From positions 3,422-67,421 of the forward strand of contig CAJTYH010000010.1 in NCBI GenBank assembly GCA_910583675.1: a stretch of DNA of 64,000 bases. The letters are read 5' to 3'. A model generated the notes under the pieces. That model did not search any database. It saw only the letters and a list, made by a program, of their open reading frames with translations, and was not told the DNA's origin. Numbering within the stretch: position 1 is the first letter of the stretch; every line of letters starts with the position of its first letter. Source of the DNA: an uncultured Muribaculaceae bacterium. GTDB lineage: Bacteria > Bacteroidota > Bacteroidia > Bacteroidales > Muribaculaceae. The position numbers and the translations under genes are program-made. Shown piece by piece: positions 51,829 through 59,402 of the stretch.

Positions 51829-53907
51829 ATGAGGAATATATACACACTCCTTGCCGCCTTGTTGTGTGCGGGGGAGATAATGGCGCAGACGGAAAAATCG
51901 GATACCATCATGGGACGGGAGCTTCAGGATGTGGTAATTGAAGCTCCGAGAGTGATTCACAAGGCTGACATGGATGTCTATCACCCCTCCCATAGCGCGG
52001 TGGAGGCTTCCAAGAACGGCATGCAGTTGCTTGACAACCTTATGATCCCCTCGCTGTCGGTAAATGACGTACTTGGAACCATATCGGCAGCCGGGGAATC
52101 GGTGCAGGTGCGAATCAATGGCCGGGAATCTTCGATCGATCAAGTCAGGGCATTGCTTCCAGAGACAGTCAAACGGGTGGAGTGGATGGATAACCCCGGT
52201 CTGAGATATGGGGGCGCGAATTACGTGTTGAATTTCGTCGTTGCCAATCCGACGCTCGGAGGCTCGTTTCAAGGGCAGGCACGTCCGGCTCTCAACGAGG
52301 CGTGGGGATTCTATATGGCGGATGCGAAGTTCAATAGCGGTCGTTCCCAGTGGGAAATATATGCGAGTTGCAAGTTGACAGAGAACGTAAAGATTTTCCG
52401 TGACTATGCGGAGACTTTCACCTACCCGGACGGGACTTCCCTCACGCGCACAGAGACTCCGCGCGGCGGAAGCCTTGATAATTCGCTGCCTTACTATCTG
52501 GCTTCATATAATTACGTAAAGCCCGACACCACGGTCTTCATGGTCAGCCTGACCAATCAGCAGCACCTTGGCAACAGGACGGAATATAACGGTTTGCTGT
52601 CGCTGAGCGACGGGTCGGACGACATTCTCCTTACTGAACGTTCCGGTGACAAAGGCAACTATCCCTCTTTGTCGGTGTATCTTCAACAGAATTTCGCACA
52701 TAGGCAGATGCTGGTCGTAGATTTCAACGCATCCATGTATATAGGACGTTCATGGTCGGACTACCTTGAGCAATTGCCCGGCGCGTCGGATTTCCTTACC
52801 GACATACACACCAACATCAAAGACCGCAATCAAGCATACGGCATTGAGGCCGATTACATAAAGAACTGGAAAAAATCCCGTTTGACAGCAGGTGTATCCT
52901 ATAATGCGAACCGCAATCGCTCTCAATATGAGAATCTTGGCAATGAAATATTCCATCAGCGTCAGGACAAGGTATATTTCTTCGCGGAGTATTTCCAGCG
53001 TTTCGGGAAATGGACGGCGACAGCGGGTATCGGGGCGCAATACACCGACTTCTATTTCAAGGAATCAGCCCGTGGTAATCACTCGTGGAGTGCGCGTCCT
53101 CAGGCTACGGTTACATATTCGTTGAACCAGGATCATAACTTCCGGCTCAATTTCACCTCCTGGCAGTCGGCTCCGTCGCTAGCCGAAACAAATCCCGTGC
53201 CCCAGCAGCTTGACGGATTCCAATGGCGTATCGGCAACCAGGATCTACGAACGTCCAGTTCCTATATGCTTACATTCCGTTACGGCTTCAATCTGCCGAG
53301 GGTAAACGGGTCTTTCGGAATACGTGCATTCACTTCTCCGAACGCCATCACTCCGTTGCTGCATTGGGAAGATGAGCGGCTTGTGACCACCTACGAAAAC
53401 AGCATGGGGCTTCAGAATCTGTCGTTCTTCATTTATCCGCAAATAGAAGTGGTTCCTGAATGGTTGACTCTTAGCGGAGGGGTGCAGTACCGCATGGAGC
53501 GTATGCGTGGCACCGGCTACGATCTTCGCAACAGCGCATGGAGCGGAAACGTGAATCTGCAAGTGATGCACTGGGGATTCACACTGTCCGGACAATATGT
53601 GCGCGCTCAACGTGACCTTTGGGGTGAGAAAATCAGTTGGGGTGAAGATGTGAGCATCATCGACCTCGCCTACAACTGGAAAAACTGGCAATTCAGTGCC
53701 GGCATGCTGATGCCGTTTGGGGAGTATGATCAAGGCTCCCGATTGTTGAGCAAATGGAATACCAACGAGCAGCACATGCGCCTTGACATGCGCATGCCTT
53801 ATATATCTGTCAGTTACAATGTGCAGTGGGGGCGGCAGAAACGTGGAGTGCAGAAACTCGTCAATGCCGATGCCAAGACCGATGCCTCTACAGCCGGCGG
53901 ACGATAG
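51829..53907 (+). CDS. TonB-dependent receptor-like outer-membrane protein
   Basis: 692 residues with signal MRNIYTLLAALLCAGEIMAQ. Residues 28-140 are a plug-like region (LQDVVIEAPRVIHKADMDVY, VNDVLGTISAAGESVQVRING, VKRVEWMDNPGLRYGGANYVLNFVV) and the rest is a barrel of amphipathic strands. There is no N-terminal CarboxypepD_reg-like domain. The TonB box is not evident. No SusD partner follows. It lies 87 bp after the Crp/Fnr gene and ends before a hairpin. Ligand unknown. Confidence 0.83.
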   Translation: MRNIYTLLAALLCAGEIMAQTEKSDTIMGRELQDVVIEAPRVIHKADMDVYHPSHSAVEASKNGMQLLDNLMIPSLSVNDVLGTISAAGESVQVRINGRESSIDQVRALLPETVKRVEWMDNPGLRYGGANYVLNFVVANPTLGGSFQGQARPALNEAWGFYMADAKFNSGRSQWEIYASCKLTENVKIFRDYAETFTYPDGTSLTRTETPRGGSLDNSLPYYLASYNYVKPDTTVFMVSLTNQQHLGNRTEYNGLLSLSDGSDDILLTERSGDKGNYPSLSVYLQQNFAHRQMLVVDFNASMYIGRSWSDYLEQLPGASDFLTDIHTNIKDRNQAYGIEADYIKNWKKSRLTAGVSYNANRNRSQYENLGNEIFHQRQDKVYFFAEYFQRFGKWTATAGIGAQYTDFYFKESARGNHSWSARPQATVTYSLNQDHNFRLNFTSWQSAPSLAETNPVPQQLDGFQWRIGNQDLRTSSSYMLTFRYGFNLPRVNGSFGIRAFTSPNAITPLLHWEDERLVTTYENSMGLQNLSFFIYPQIEVVPEWLTLSGGVQYRMERMRGTGYDLRNSAWSGNVNLQVMHWGFTLSGQYVRAQRDLWGEKISWGEDVSIIDLAYNWKNWQFSAGMLMPFGEYDQGSRLLSKWNTNEQHMRLDMRMPYISVSYNVQWGRQKRGVQKLVNADAKTDASTAGGR

Positions 53908-53952
53908 TTTCTCTTTGCCCGGCTTATAATTGTCGGGGAGCGGTATGAATGG

Positions 53953-53997
53953 CAAACTCCCGGCTTGATGACCTTTTGGTCGAGAGCCGGGAGTTTG
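53953..53997. terminator. Terminator between the receptor gene and manC
   Basis: Perfect 13-bp arms CAAACTCCCGGCT (53953-53965) and AGCCGGGAGTTTG (53985-53997), inner GACC/GGTC stem, followed by TGTTTTG. It serves the receptor gene and possibly the convergent manC. Confidence 0.72.
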
Positions 53998-54024
53998 TGT
54001 TTTGTATCAGGTTGGAGGTGGGTA

Positions 54025-55107
54025 TCAGAGGTATTTTTCCCCAAAGGCGAGATGGGCATCGTTCACCATCTGCTTGATGCGCTGTTCCTCGGCTTTCGGA
54101 CAGATGAGCAGCACATCCCCGGCATCGGCTACTATATAGTCGGCAAGGCCGTCTACTACAACCAGTTTCTCCCCGTTTACCGCGAATATGTTGCCGGATG
54201 AATTGTAGGACAGGACATTGCAGTTCTGCGTCACATTGGCATCACGGTTCTTGGGAGAGTTGTCGTAGAGTGCGCTCCATGTGCCAAGGTCGCTCCATCC
54301 GAAACTTACGCATTCCACGTATACGTTGGTGGCTTTCTCCATCACGGCGAAGTCAATGGATATGCTCATGCAGCCGGGGAAGTGTTCGGCGATGAACTTC
54401 CGTTCGGCCTCGGTGCCGTAAACTCCTTCCCCCTTGTCGAATATGTTTGTCACGTCGGGCACATAGGTCTTCATGGCATCTATTATGGTGGATGCTTTCC
54501 AGATGAAGATTCCGGAATTCCAGAAAAACTCCCCCGATTCTACGAAGACCTCGGCCAGTTCGCGACGCGGTTTCTCGGTGAATGTCTTTACGGCATATAT
54601 GTCCCCGTCGGTTTTCGAGCCGATCTGGATGTAACCGTATCCGGTTTCAGGCCTTGTCGGTTTTATGCCGAGTGTAAGCAGCGCATCGTTGCTCTCCACG
54701 AATTCGAATCCTTTCTTGATGGACTCTATAAAGATGTTTTCGCGGGTGATGAGCGAATCGCTGGGAGCTACGATCACGCTTGCCTGTGGATCCTTTGCCG
54801 CTATGTGGTACATCGCCCATGCGATGCATGGCGCGGTGTTGCGGCGTGCCGGTTCAAGCAGGATCTGGCTTTCGTCAAGCTCCGGGAGCTGTTCGCGCAC
54901 AAGCGGAGCATGTTGCTCGTTGGTCACTATTATTATGTGTTCCTTGGGGACGAGTGGCAGTATCCTGTCAAAGCTCATCTGGAGGAGGCTTCTGCCGGTT
55001 CCGAGGAAGTCGATGAATTGTTTCGGACGTGAGGAACGGCTGTATGGCCAGAACCGTGAGCCGATGCCTCCGCACATAATGACGCAGTAGCGGTGGTTGT
55101 CTGTCAT
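54025..55107 (-). CDS. manC: Mannose-1-phosphate guanylyltransferase
   Basis: 360 residues. MTDNHRYCVIMCGGIGSRFWPYSRSSRPKQF contains the nucleotidyltransferase GGxGxRxWPxSRxxxPKQF motif; FTEKP (in VKTFTEKPRRE) and NSGIF are further signatures. It makes GDP-mannose from mannose-1-phosphate and GTP. It lacks the C-terminal isomerase of bifunctional ManC. Its product feeds Gmd and Fcl. It is transcribed from its own promoter (55137-55168). Confidence 0.95.
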   Translation of the reverse strand: MTDNHRYCVIMCGGIGSRFWPYSRSSRPKQFIDFLGTGRSLLQMSFDRILPLVPKEHIIIVTNEQHAPLVREQLPELDESQILLEPARRNTAPCIAWAMYHIAAKDPQASVIVAPSDSLITRENIFIESIKKGFEFVESNDALLTLGIKPTRPETGYGYIQIGSKTDGDIYAVKTFTEKPRRELAEVFVESGEFFWNSGIFIWKASTIIDAMKTYVPDVTNIFDKGEGVYGTEAERKFIAEHFPGCMSISIDFAVMEKATNVYVECVSFGWSDLGTWSALYDNSPKNRDANVTQNCNVLSYNSSGNIFAVNGEKLVVVDGLADYIVADAGDVLLICPKAEEQRIKQMVNDAHLAFGEKYL

Positions 55108-55136
55108 GTCTTTTATAGAGTGTGTGGTTTGGTTTG

Positions 55137-55168
55137 CTAAGTTATGATTTTACAATGACATTTCCAAA
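55137..55168 (-). promoter_or_regulatory. Promoter of manC
   Basis: Minus strand -33 TTTG (55168-55165) and -7 TAACTTAG (55144-55137, one mismatch from TAnnTTTG), spacer 20 bp. It lies back-to-back with the promoter of the TPR gene. Confidence 0.58.
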
Positions 55169-55174
55169 ATTAGG

Positions 55175-55206
55175 TTGCAGGTTTTTATAATAATTGATTA
55201 AATTTG
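55175..55206 (+). promoter_or_regulatory. Promoter of the TPR gene at 55288
   Basis: -33 TTG (55175-55177) and -7 TAAATTTG (55199-55206), spacer 21 bp. Confidence 0.6.
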
Positions 55207-55287
55207 CATCTGTGAGCACTTTTTGGCGGGGAAAGATGTTTAAGTTTTCGGAAGTCGCCTGATTTGTGGAATTTTAATACATATGAA

Positions 55288-56046
55288 ATGTTGAATTTAG
55301 GGAAATATCTTTTCAAGCGCTCGGTTCTGATGGTCGTGGCCATGTCGGCATCTTTGGCCGCGGCGGGAGTGAACCCTTATCCGCAGCTGAAGGAGAAGGC
55401 GCAACGCGCTTTCGACCATGCCGAATGGGCATCTGCGTCGGCTTTGTTCGATCTGATGCTTGATGAGAAGCCGGATGTGCCCGACACATATGGCCAGGCG
55501 ATCGTCGCCAATGCCATGAGGGGGGATCATGAGGCTGAGATGCTCCTTATGCAGAAGGCACTTGACAATCATATCCCCTTTGATTCGGTGTTCTCCCGTG
55601 TGTCGCAGTGGAGCTTTCATCTGGGCAAGACACATCTTTACGAGGAGTTCCTCAAGGAGACACGTAAGGGGCATCCGTGGATGAAGCGCACCATTGACGG
55701 GAATTTGTTGAAGTACTATACCTTTCGGAGGAATGGTGAGCTAATGGTGGAGTATAGCCGGATGATGCTTGCCGGTGCGCCGGACAATCCCGGCTTCCTT
55801 ACCACACTGGCCGAAGGATACATGCTTCAGGGGATGGAAGCAGAGGGGATGGAGGCTTATCGCAGGGTGCTTGACGTGGCTCCGGATGACCTGCACGCTC
55901 TCCTCTCGCTTGGGAATTTCTATGCCTTGAAGGATGACGATGCATCCCGCGTAAAGGCGATGGAATATCTCGAAAAGGCATATGCCATCCATGCCACACC
56001 CTATGTGGCGGCCACGCTTGAAACTCTTAGGCGTACTGTGAAATAA
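55288..56046 (+). CDS. TPR-repeat protein
   Basis: 252 residues from ATG 55288 (MLNLGKYLFKRSVLMVVAMSASLAAAGVNPYPQ signal peptide; a GTG at 55264 is also in frame). About five TPR-like helix pairs (residues 35-245): AEWASASALFDLMLDEKPD, AEGMEAYRRVLDVAPDDLHALLSLGNFYALK. Probably a periplasmic scaffold; no partner is evident. Convergent with the trmD operon (stop codons 5 bp apart). Confidence 0.78.
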   Translation: MLNLGKYLFKRSVLMVVAMSASLAAAGVNPYPQLKEKAQRAFDHAEWASASALFDLMLDEKPDVPDTYGQAIVANAMRGDHEAEMLLMQKALDNHIPFDSVFSRVSQWSFHLGKTHLYEEFLKETRKGHPWMKRTIDGNLLKYYTFRRNGELMVEYSRMMLAGAPDNPGFLTTLAEGYMLQGMEAEGMEAYRRVLDVAPDDLHALLSLGNFYALKDDDASRVKAMEYLEKAYAIHATPYVAATLETLRRTVK

Positions 56047-56050
56047 TGTG

Positions 56051-56725
56051 TCAGTCCAGAAGGTCGGGACGTAGGCGGCGGGTGCGTTCGAGCGCCTGCT
56101 CATGTCGCCATTCCGCTATCTTGGCTTCATGACCGGAAAGGAGTATGTCGGGCACGCGCCAGCCGTTGTATTCTGCCGGACGGGTATAGTCCGGGGCTGA
56201 CAACAGCTTGTCCTGAAACGAATCCGAAAGTGCGCTCTGCTCGTCTCCTATGGCACCGGGGATCAGACGCACTAGTGCGTCCGATATTATTATTGCCGGT
56301 AGCTCTCCACCGGTAAGCACATAGTCTCCTATGGATATTTCCTTTGTGATCAAGTGTTCGCGCACACGGTAGTCCACCCCCTTGTAGTGTCCGCAAAGGA
56401 TCATGATATTGTTCATCAACGACATGCGATTGGCCATGGGCTGGTCGAAGCGTTCGCCGTCGGGAGAGGTGAATATGACCTCGTCGTAGTCCCTTTGCGC
56501 CTTCAGCGACGAGATGCAGCGGTCTATAGGCTCTACTTGCATTACCATTCCGGCTTCCCCTCCGAACGGATAGTCGTCCACCTTGCGGTGCTTGTTGGTG
56601 GTATAGTCGCGCAGGTTATGTATGTGGAAATCCACAAGTCCCTTGTTTTGTGCCCGCTGAAGTATGGAGCATCCAAGGGGGGAGTCGAACATCTCTGGAA
56701 GTACGGTCAGTATGTCTATGCGCAT
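56051..56725 (-). CDS. trmD: tRNA (guanine-N1)-methyltransferase
   Basis: 224 residues from ATG 56725 (MRIDILTVLPEMFDSPLGCSILQRAQNKG); longer starts enter the upstream gene. SPOUT knot motifs: LCGHYKGVDYRV, ISIGDYVLTGGELPAIIISDAL and GE-A turn. It makes m1G37 in tRNAs reading CNN codons, including Pro. Its companions in other bacteria (rimM, rplS) are absent; here it is the last gene of a TPR-OMP-AsnA-like-trmD series. Confidence 0.95.
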   Translation of the reverse strand: MRIDILTVLPEMFDSPLGCSILQRAQNKGLVDFHIHNLRDYTTNKHRKVDDYPFGGEAGMVMQVEPIDRCISSLKAQRDYDEVIFTSPDGERFDQPMANRMSLMNNIMILCGHYKGVDYRVREHLITKEISIGDYVLTGGELPAIIISDALVRLIPGAIGDEQSALSDSFQDKLLSAPDYTRPAEYNGWRVPDILLSGHEAKIAEWRHEQALERTRRLRPDLLD

Positions 56726-56747
56726 TTGTTGTCTTTTTTTGTCGGTT

Positions 56748-57566
56748 TCAGATGAGTTTGTCCTGTTGGAGAATCTGGAGTGCGAGAGTTCCACGGTAGA
56801 TGTTTCCGCCGATAGAGTATCCTGCGATCCTGTCCGCCGGCCATGATCCGATGTCGGCTATGCGTATAGGCTTTTGCAGTATCCGGTTCCATGCCCATAT
56901 TTCACCGAGCGCAAGCAGAGGTTCAGGATCCCGTATAAGCAGGAAAAGAGGCGCAAGGTGGTCTGTTTCCTCGGACTGGTGCCTTTCCGGATGCATGTGT
57001 TCATACAGACTTCTTTCCGGCGTGTGGCTGGGATATATGTCCCCAAGTTGCTTCTGATGTATGACTCTTAGTTCCTTGCTCAGTGTCGGGCGCATGTGAG
57101 GGAATAGGCTCACTACCATTTTTTCCGTGTCCACTAGCAGGTTGTGGAGTTTCCGTGCGTATGCGACCAGTGTTTTCTCTCCTGTCGCATCCTGTCTGTC
57201 GATCGCCTGTTGCCACGCCCATGCGGCGATATGTGGTGCCGACGTGCTGTTTTCCGGCAGGTCGGGTCGGAGTGCGTTCATTATGGTGAATACACCGAAT
57301 CCGGGGGCTATGTCGTAGCGTGCAAGCTGTCCGCGAAGCCAGACATCGAGCGAGCCTACGATCTCCACTGTCTGGTCGGCTCCTTTCAGGCGTATTATGG
57401 CTCCGGGATACCTATGGTCTATCAACGGGGAGTCGGTAGGAAGATACAGCGGGGCGGTTACGCGCCTAAGGGATAATTTCTCTGTCAGGCGTGGTTCAAG
57501 GAAGCGTTTTATCTCTGTGAGCGCTATTTCCGCTGTCTCGTGCAGGAGGCGTGGCTTCAGGTGCAT
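56748..57566 (-). CDS. Asparagine synthetase A-like protein lacking active-site motifs
   Basis: 272 residues; AsnA proteins have 330-345. The fold marks are AsnA's: LSLRRVTAPLYLP (residues 31-43) resembles AsnA 'LRLRRVTAPLFV'; VEIVGSLDVWLRGQLARYDIAPGFGVFTIMNALRPD (67-102) matches 'AEVVHSLAKWKRLTLADY..PG.GIYTDMNAIR.D'; and DTEKMVVSLFPHMRPTL follows the right helix. But catalytic blocks have changed: HSLAKWKR is GSLDVWLR, DQWDWE is AAWAWQ, DGRAPDYDDW is missing, and GGGIGQSR is GGNIYRGT. So it is likely a non-catalytic or re-purposed class II synthetase-like paralogue. It is 22 bp upstream of trmD and 12 bp downstream of the OMP gene. Function unknown. Confidence 0.7.
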   Translation of the reverse strand: MHLKPRLLHETAEIALTEIKRFLEPRLTEKLSLRRVTAPLYLPTDSPLIDHRYPGAIIRLKGADQTVEIVGSLDVWLRGQLARYDIAPGFGVFTIMNALRPDLPENSTSAPHIAAWAWQQAIDRQDATGEKTLVAYARKLHNLLVDTEKMVVSLFPHMRPTLSKELRVIHQKQLGDIYPSHTPERSLYEHMHPERHQSEETDHLAPLFLLIRDPEPLLALGEIWAWNRILQKPIRIADIGSWPADRIAGYSIGGNIYRGTLALQILQQDKLI

Positions 57567-57578
57567 GTGCGTCTACAG

Positions 57579-59393
57579 TTAGAATTTCCAACCGAATCCT
57601 ATTGCGCCGGTGATCCCCTGTGAGGGGACACCCACGGCATTGTATGCCTTGTCGTCAAGTATGTTTTCTACGCGTGCGAATACCGTGAACGCATCGGTTA
57701 TGGCATAGGAGGCTCCTACATTAAGCAGGTTGCGGTTTTTGAGGTTGAATTCCCCGCGATCCTCCGGTGCCGACGGATCTGCGTCAACCAGTGTCATGCG
57801 TCGGTGGAGCGCCATGGCGTAGCCGAGATCTATCGTCAACGGTGAGATGGGCCGGATGCTCACGGAGGCTATAAGGCGGCTGCGTGACCGGTCAAGCCAG
57901 GTGAACCATGCGTTGGTCTTTCCGTTGGCAAGCAGTGTCTCGAATCCGGCCTGCAGCGCCACGATCGAGCGGTATTCCCAGTTGGCATGTACCCCTGCTT
58001 TCCATGAGCGGAGATCCTCGCCATTGAAAAGTATCTGTGACGCATCCTCGTAGAATGCCGGCATGAGCCATGAATTGGCGGCGGCATATGCCACGTCAAG
58101 CGTCAGTGCGGCTCCCTTGAACGGCCCTATGCGCAGGCCGAATTCACCTTTGACCGGTATTCCGGAGTTGCGGTAGGCCAGAAGCGGCGATATGTACGGG
58201 GTAAATTCGCTGAGTGTCTGGAGGCGGTTCATCTGTTCGCCACCGTCAATGCGCAGCCACGCTCCGAATCCGCTTGTGGGGTTGATGCCAAGGATTATGT
58301 CGGGCGCCACATGCACCGCCTTTCCTGAATTTACCGAGAGATCTACGCGTGCTCCGACCTTCAGGCTTACGACACCTCCCTGAGGTGAATAGCGGTAATA
58401 GGGATTGAGCGTGATCAGTCCTATAGTCTTGCCGTCGGCATCGGCATAAGCCTTGGCATCGTCTCCGTCGGCATCGTAGAGTGCAGCCAGTGAACTGTTG
58501 CGGAAATGGTTGTATCGTGAAAAGTCTCCGGAGATCTCAACTCCGGCGATATGGTCGTCGCCGATGGTCTGGGATGCCCCGAAAACCGCCCCTAAATTGG
58601 TCTCGTGTACGGGAGCCAACTCCAGCCCTCCCGTCGGTTGCCCGATGGCATCGAAGACGGATGCCGATGCGGGTGCCTTGGTGAAGTTGAACAGGCCGAA
58701 ATGCAGGTCGGCGTGGTATCTCAAACCGGTGGAGTTGTGTCCGTTCCATCCGGCGCGGATGTCCCATTTCAATGTTCCCTGTGCGCTTTTTATCTTGTCG
58801 GCCTCGTCAAGCGTGGATGCGCTGTTGATCAGGAGTGCGTCAAGGTTGTCGAATCCCCTGTATGCGAAATCGGTTGACAGTGAGAGTGTGCCGGCATCCC
58901 CGATGCGCTGTGCGAACTTCAACCCCAATGCGCCGTAGAGCTGTTTGTAAGTGATCTTGTCGAATCCGCTGAACGGACGATCCTTGTATGAGATGTTGTT
59001 GAACTGTCCCCATACGTCAAGGTTCGTGCGGTCGGATGAGAGTATGCCGTATCCGGCTGATACGCCCACGGTGGCTGCCGGGAAATATCCTGCGTCAAGA
59101 TAGCCGCGATAGGGGGTAGGGGGGATGGCTGCTTCGGTGGTGGCGGGTTCGAGCAGTTGCAATCCCGGGGTCAATGCGCTGGGAGATGAGTAATCCATGA
59201 AGCGCAGGTCGGTGGCGGATGTGTTGATGCTCAATGCCTTCGGAAATATGTCAAGCCTGGAGGCGGCACGCACCTCGGGCACTATCTCTCGCTCTATGGT
59301 TATCTCCTTGTTGAGCTGCGCATGGGCGATGTTTCCGGCAGTTGCCGTCAATATGGCGGCTATCAATATGTTGTGTCGCAAAACTTGATTCAA
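57579..59393 (-). CDS. Outer-membrane beta-barrel protein (TonB-receptor-like, no plug)
   Basis: 604 residues with a signal peptide (MNQVLRHNILIAAILTATAGNIAHAQ). After an N-terminal segment (residues 28-95, ITIEREIVPEVRAASRLDI) the protein is a series of long amphipathic strands, ending FTVFARVENILDDKAYNAVGVPSQGITGAIGFGWKF, like TonB-receptor barrels. No plug domain is recognisable, so it may be a porin or assembly partner rather than a true receptor. It begins 9 bp after the TPR gene's end and ends 12 bp before the AsnA-like gene, so the four genes form an operon. Confidence 0.8.
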   Translation of the reverse strand: MNQVLRHNILIAAILTATAGNIAHAQLNKEITIEREIVPEVRAASRLDIFPKALSINTSATDLRFMDYSSPSALTPGLQLLEPATTEAAIPPTPYRGYLDAGYFPAATVGVSAGYGILSSDRTNLDVWGQFNNISYKDRPFSGFDKITYKQLYGALGLKFAQRIGDAGTLSLSTDFAYRGFDNLDALLINSASTLDEADKIKSAQGTLKWDIRAGWNGHNSTGLRYHADLHFGLFNFTKAPASASVFDAIGQPTGGLELAPVHETNLGAVFGASQTIGDDHIAGVEISGDFSRYNHFRNSSLAALYDADGDDAKAYADADGKTIGLITLNPYYRYSPQGGVVSLKVGARVDLSVNSGKAVHVAPDIILGINPTSGFGAWLRIDGGEQMNRLQTLSEFTPYISPLLAYRNSGIPVKGEFGLRIGPFKGAALTLDVAYAAANSWLMPAFYEDASQILFNGEDLRSWKAGVHANWEYRSIVALQAGFETLLANGKTNAWFTWLDRSRSRLIASVSIRPISPLTIDLGYAMALHRRMTLVDADPSAPEDRGEFNLKNRNLLNVGASYAITDAFTVFARVENILDDKAYNAVGVPSQGITGAIGFGWKF

Positions 59394-59402
59394 TTAATCG
59401 GG

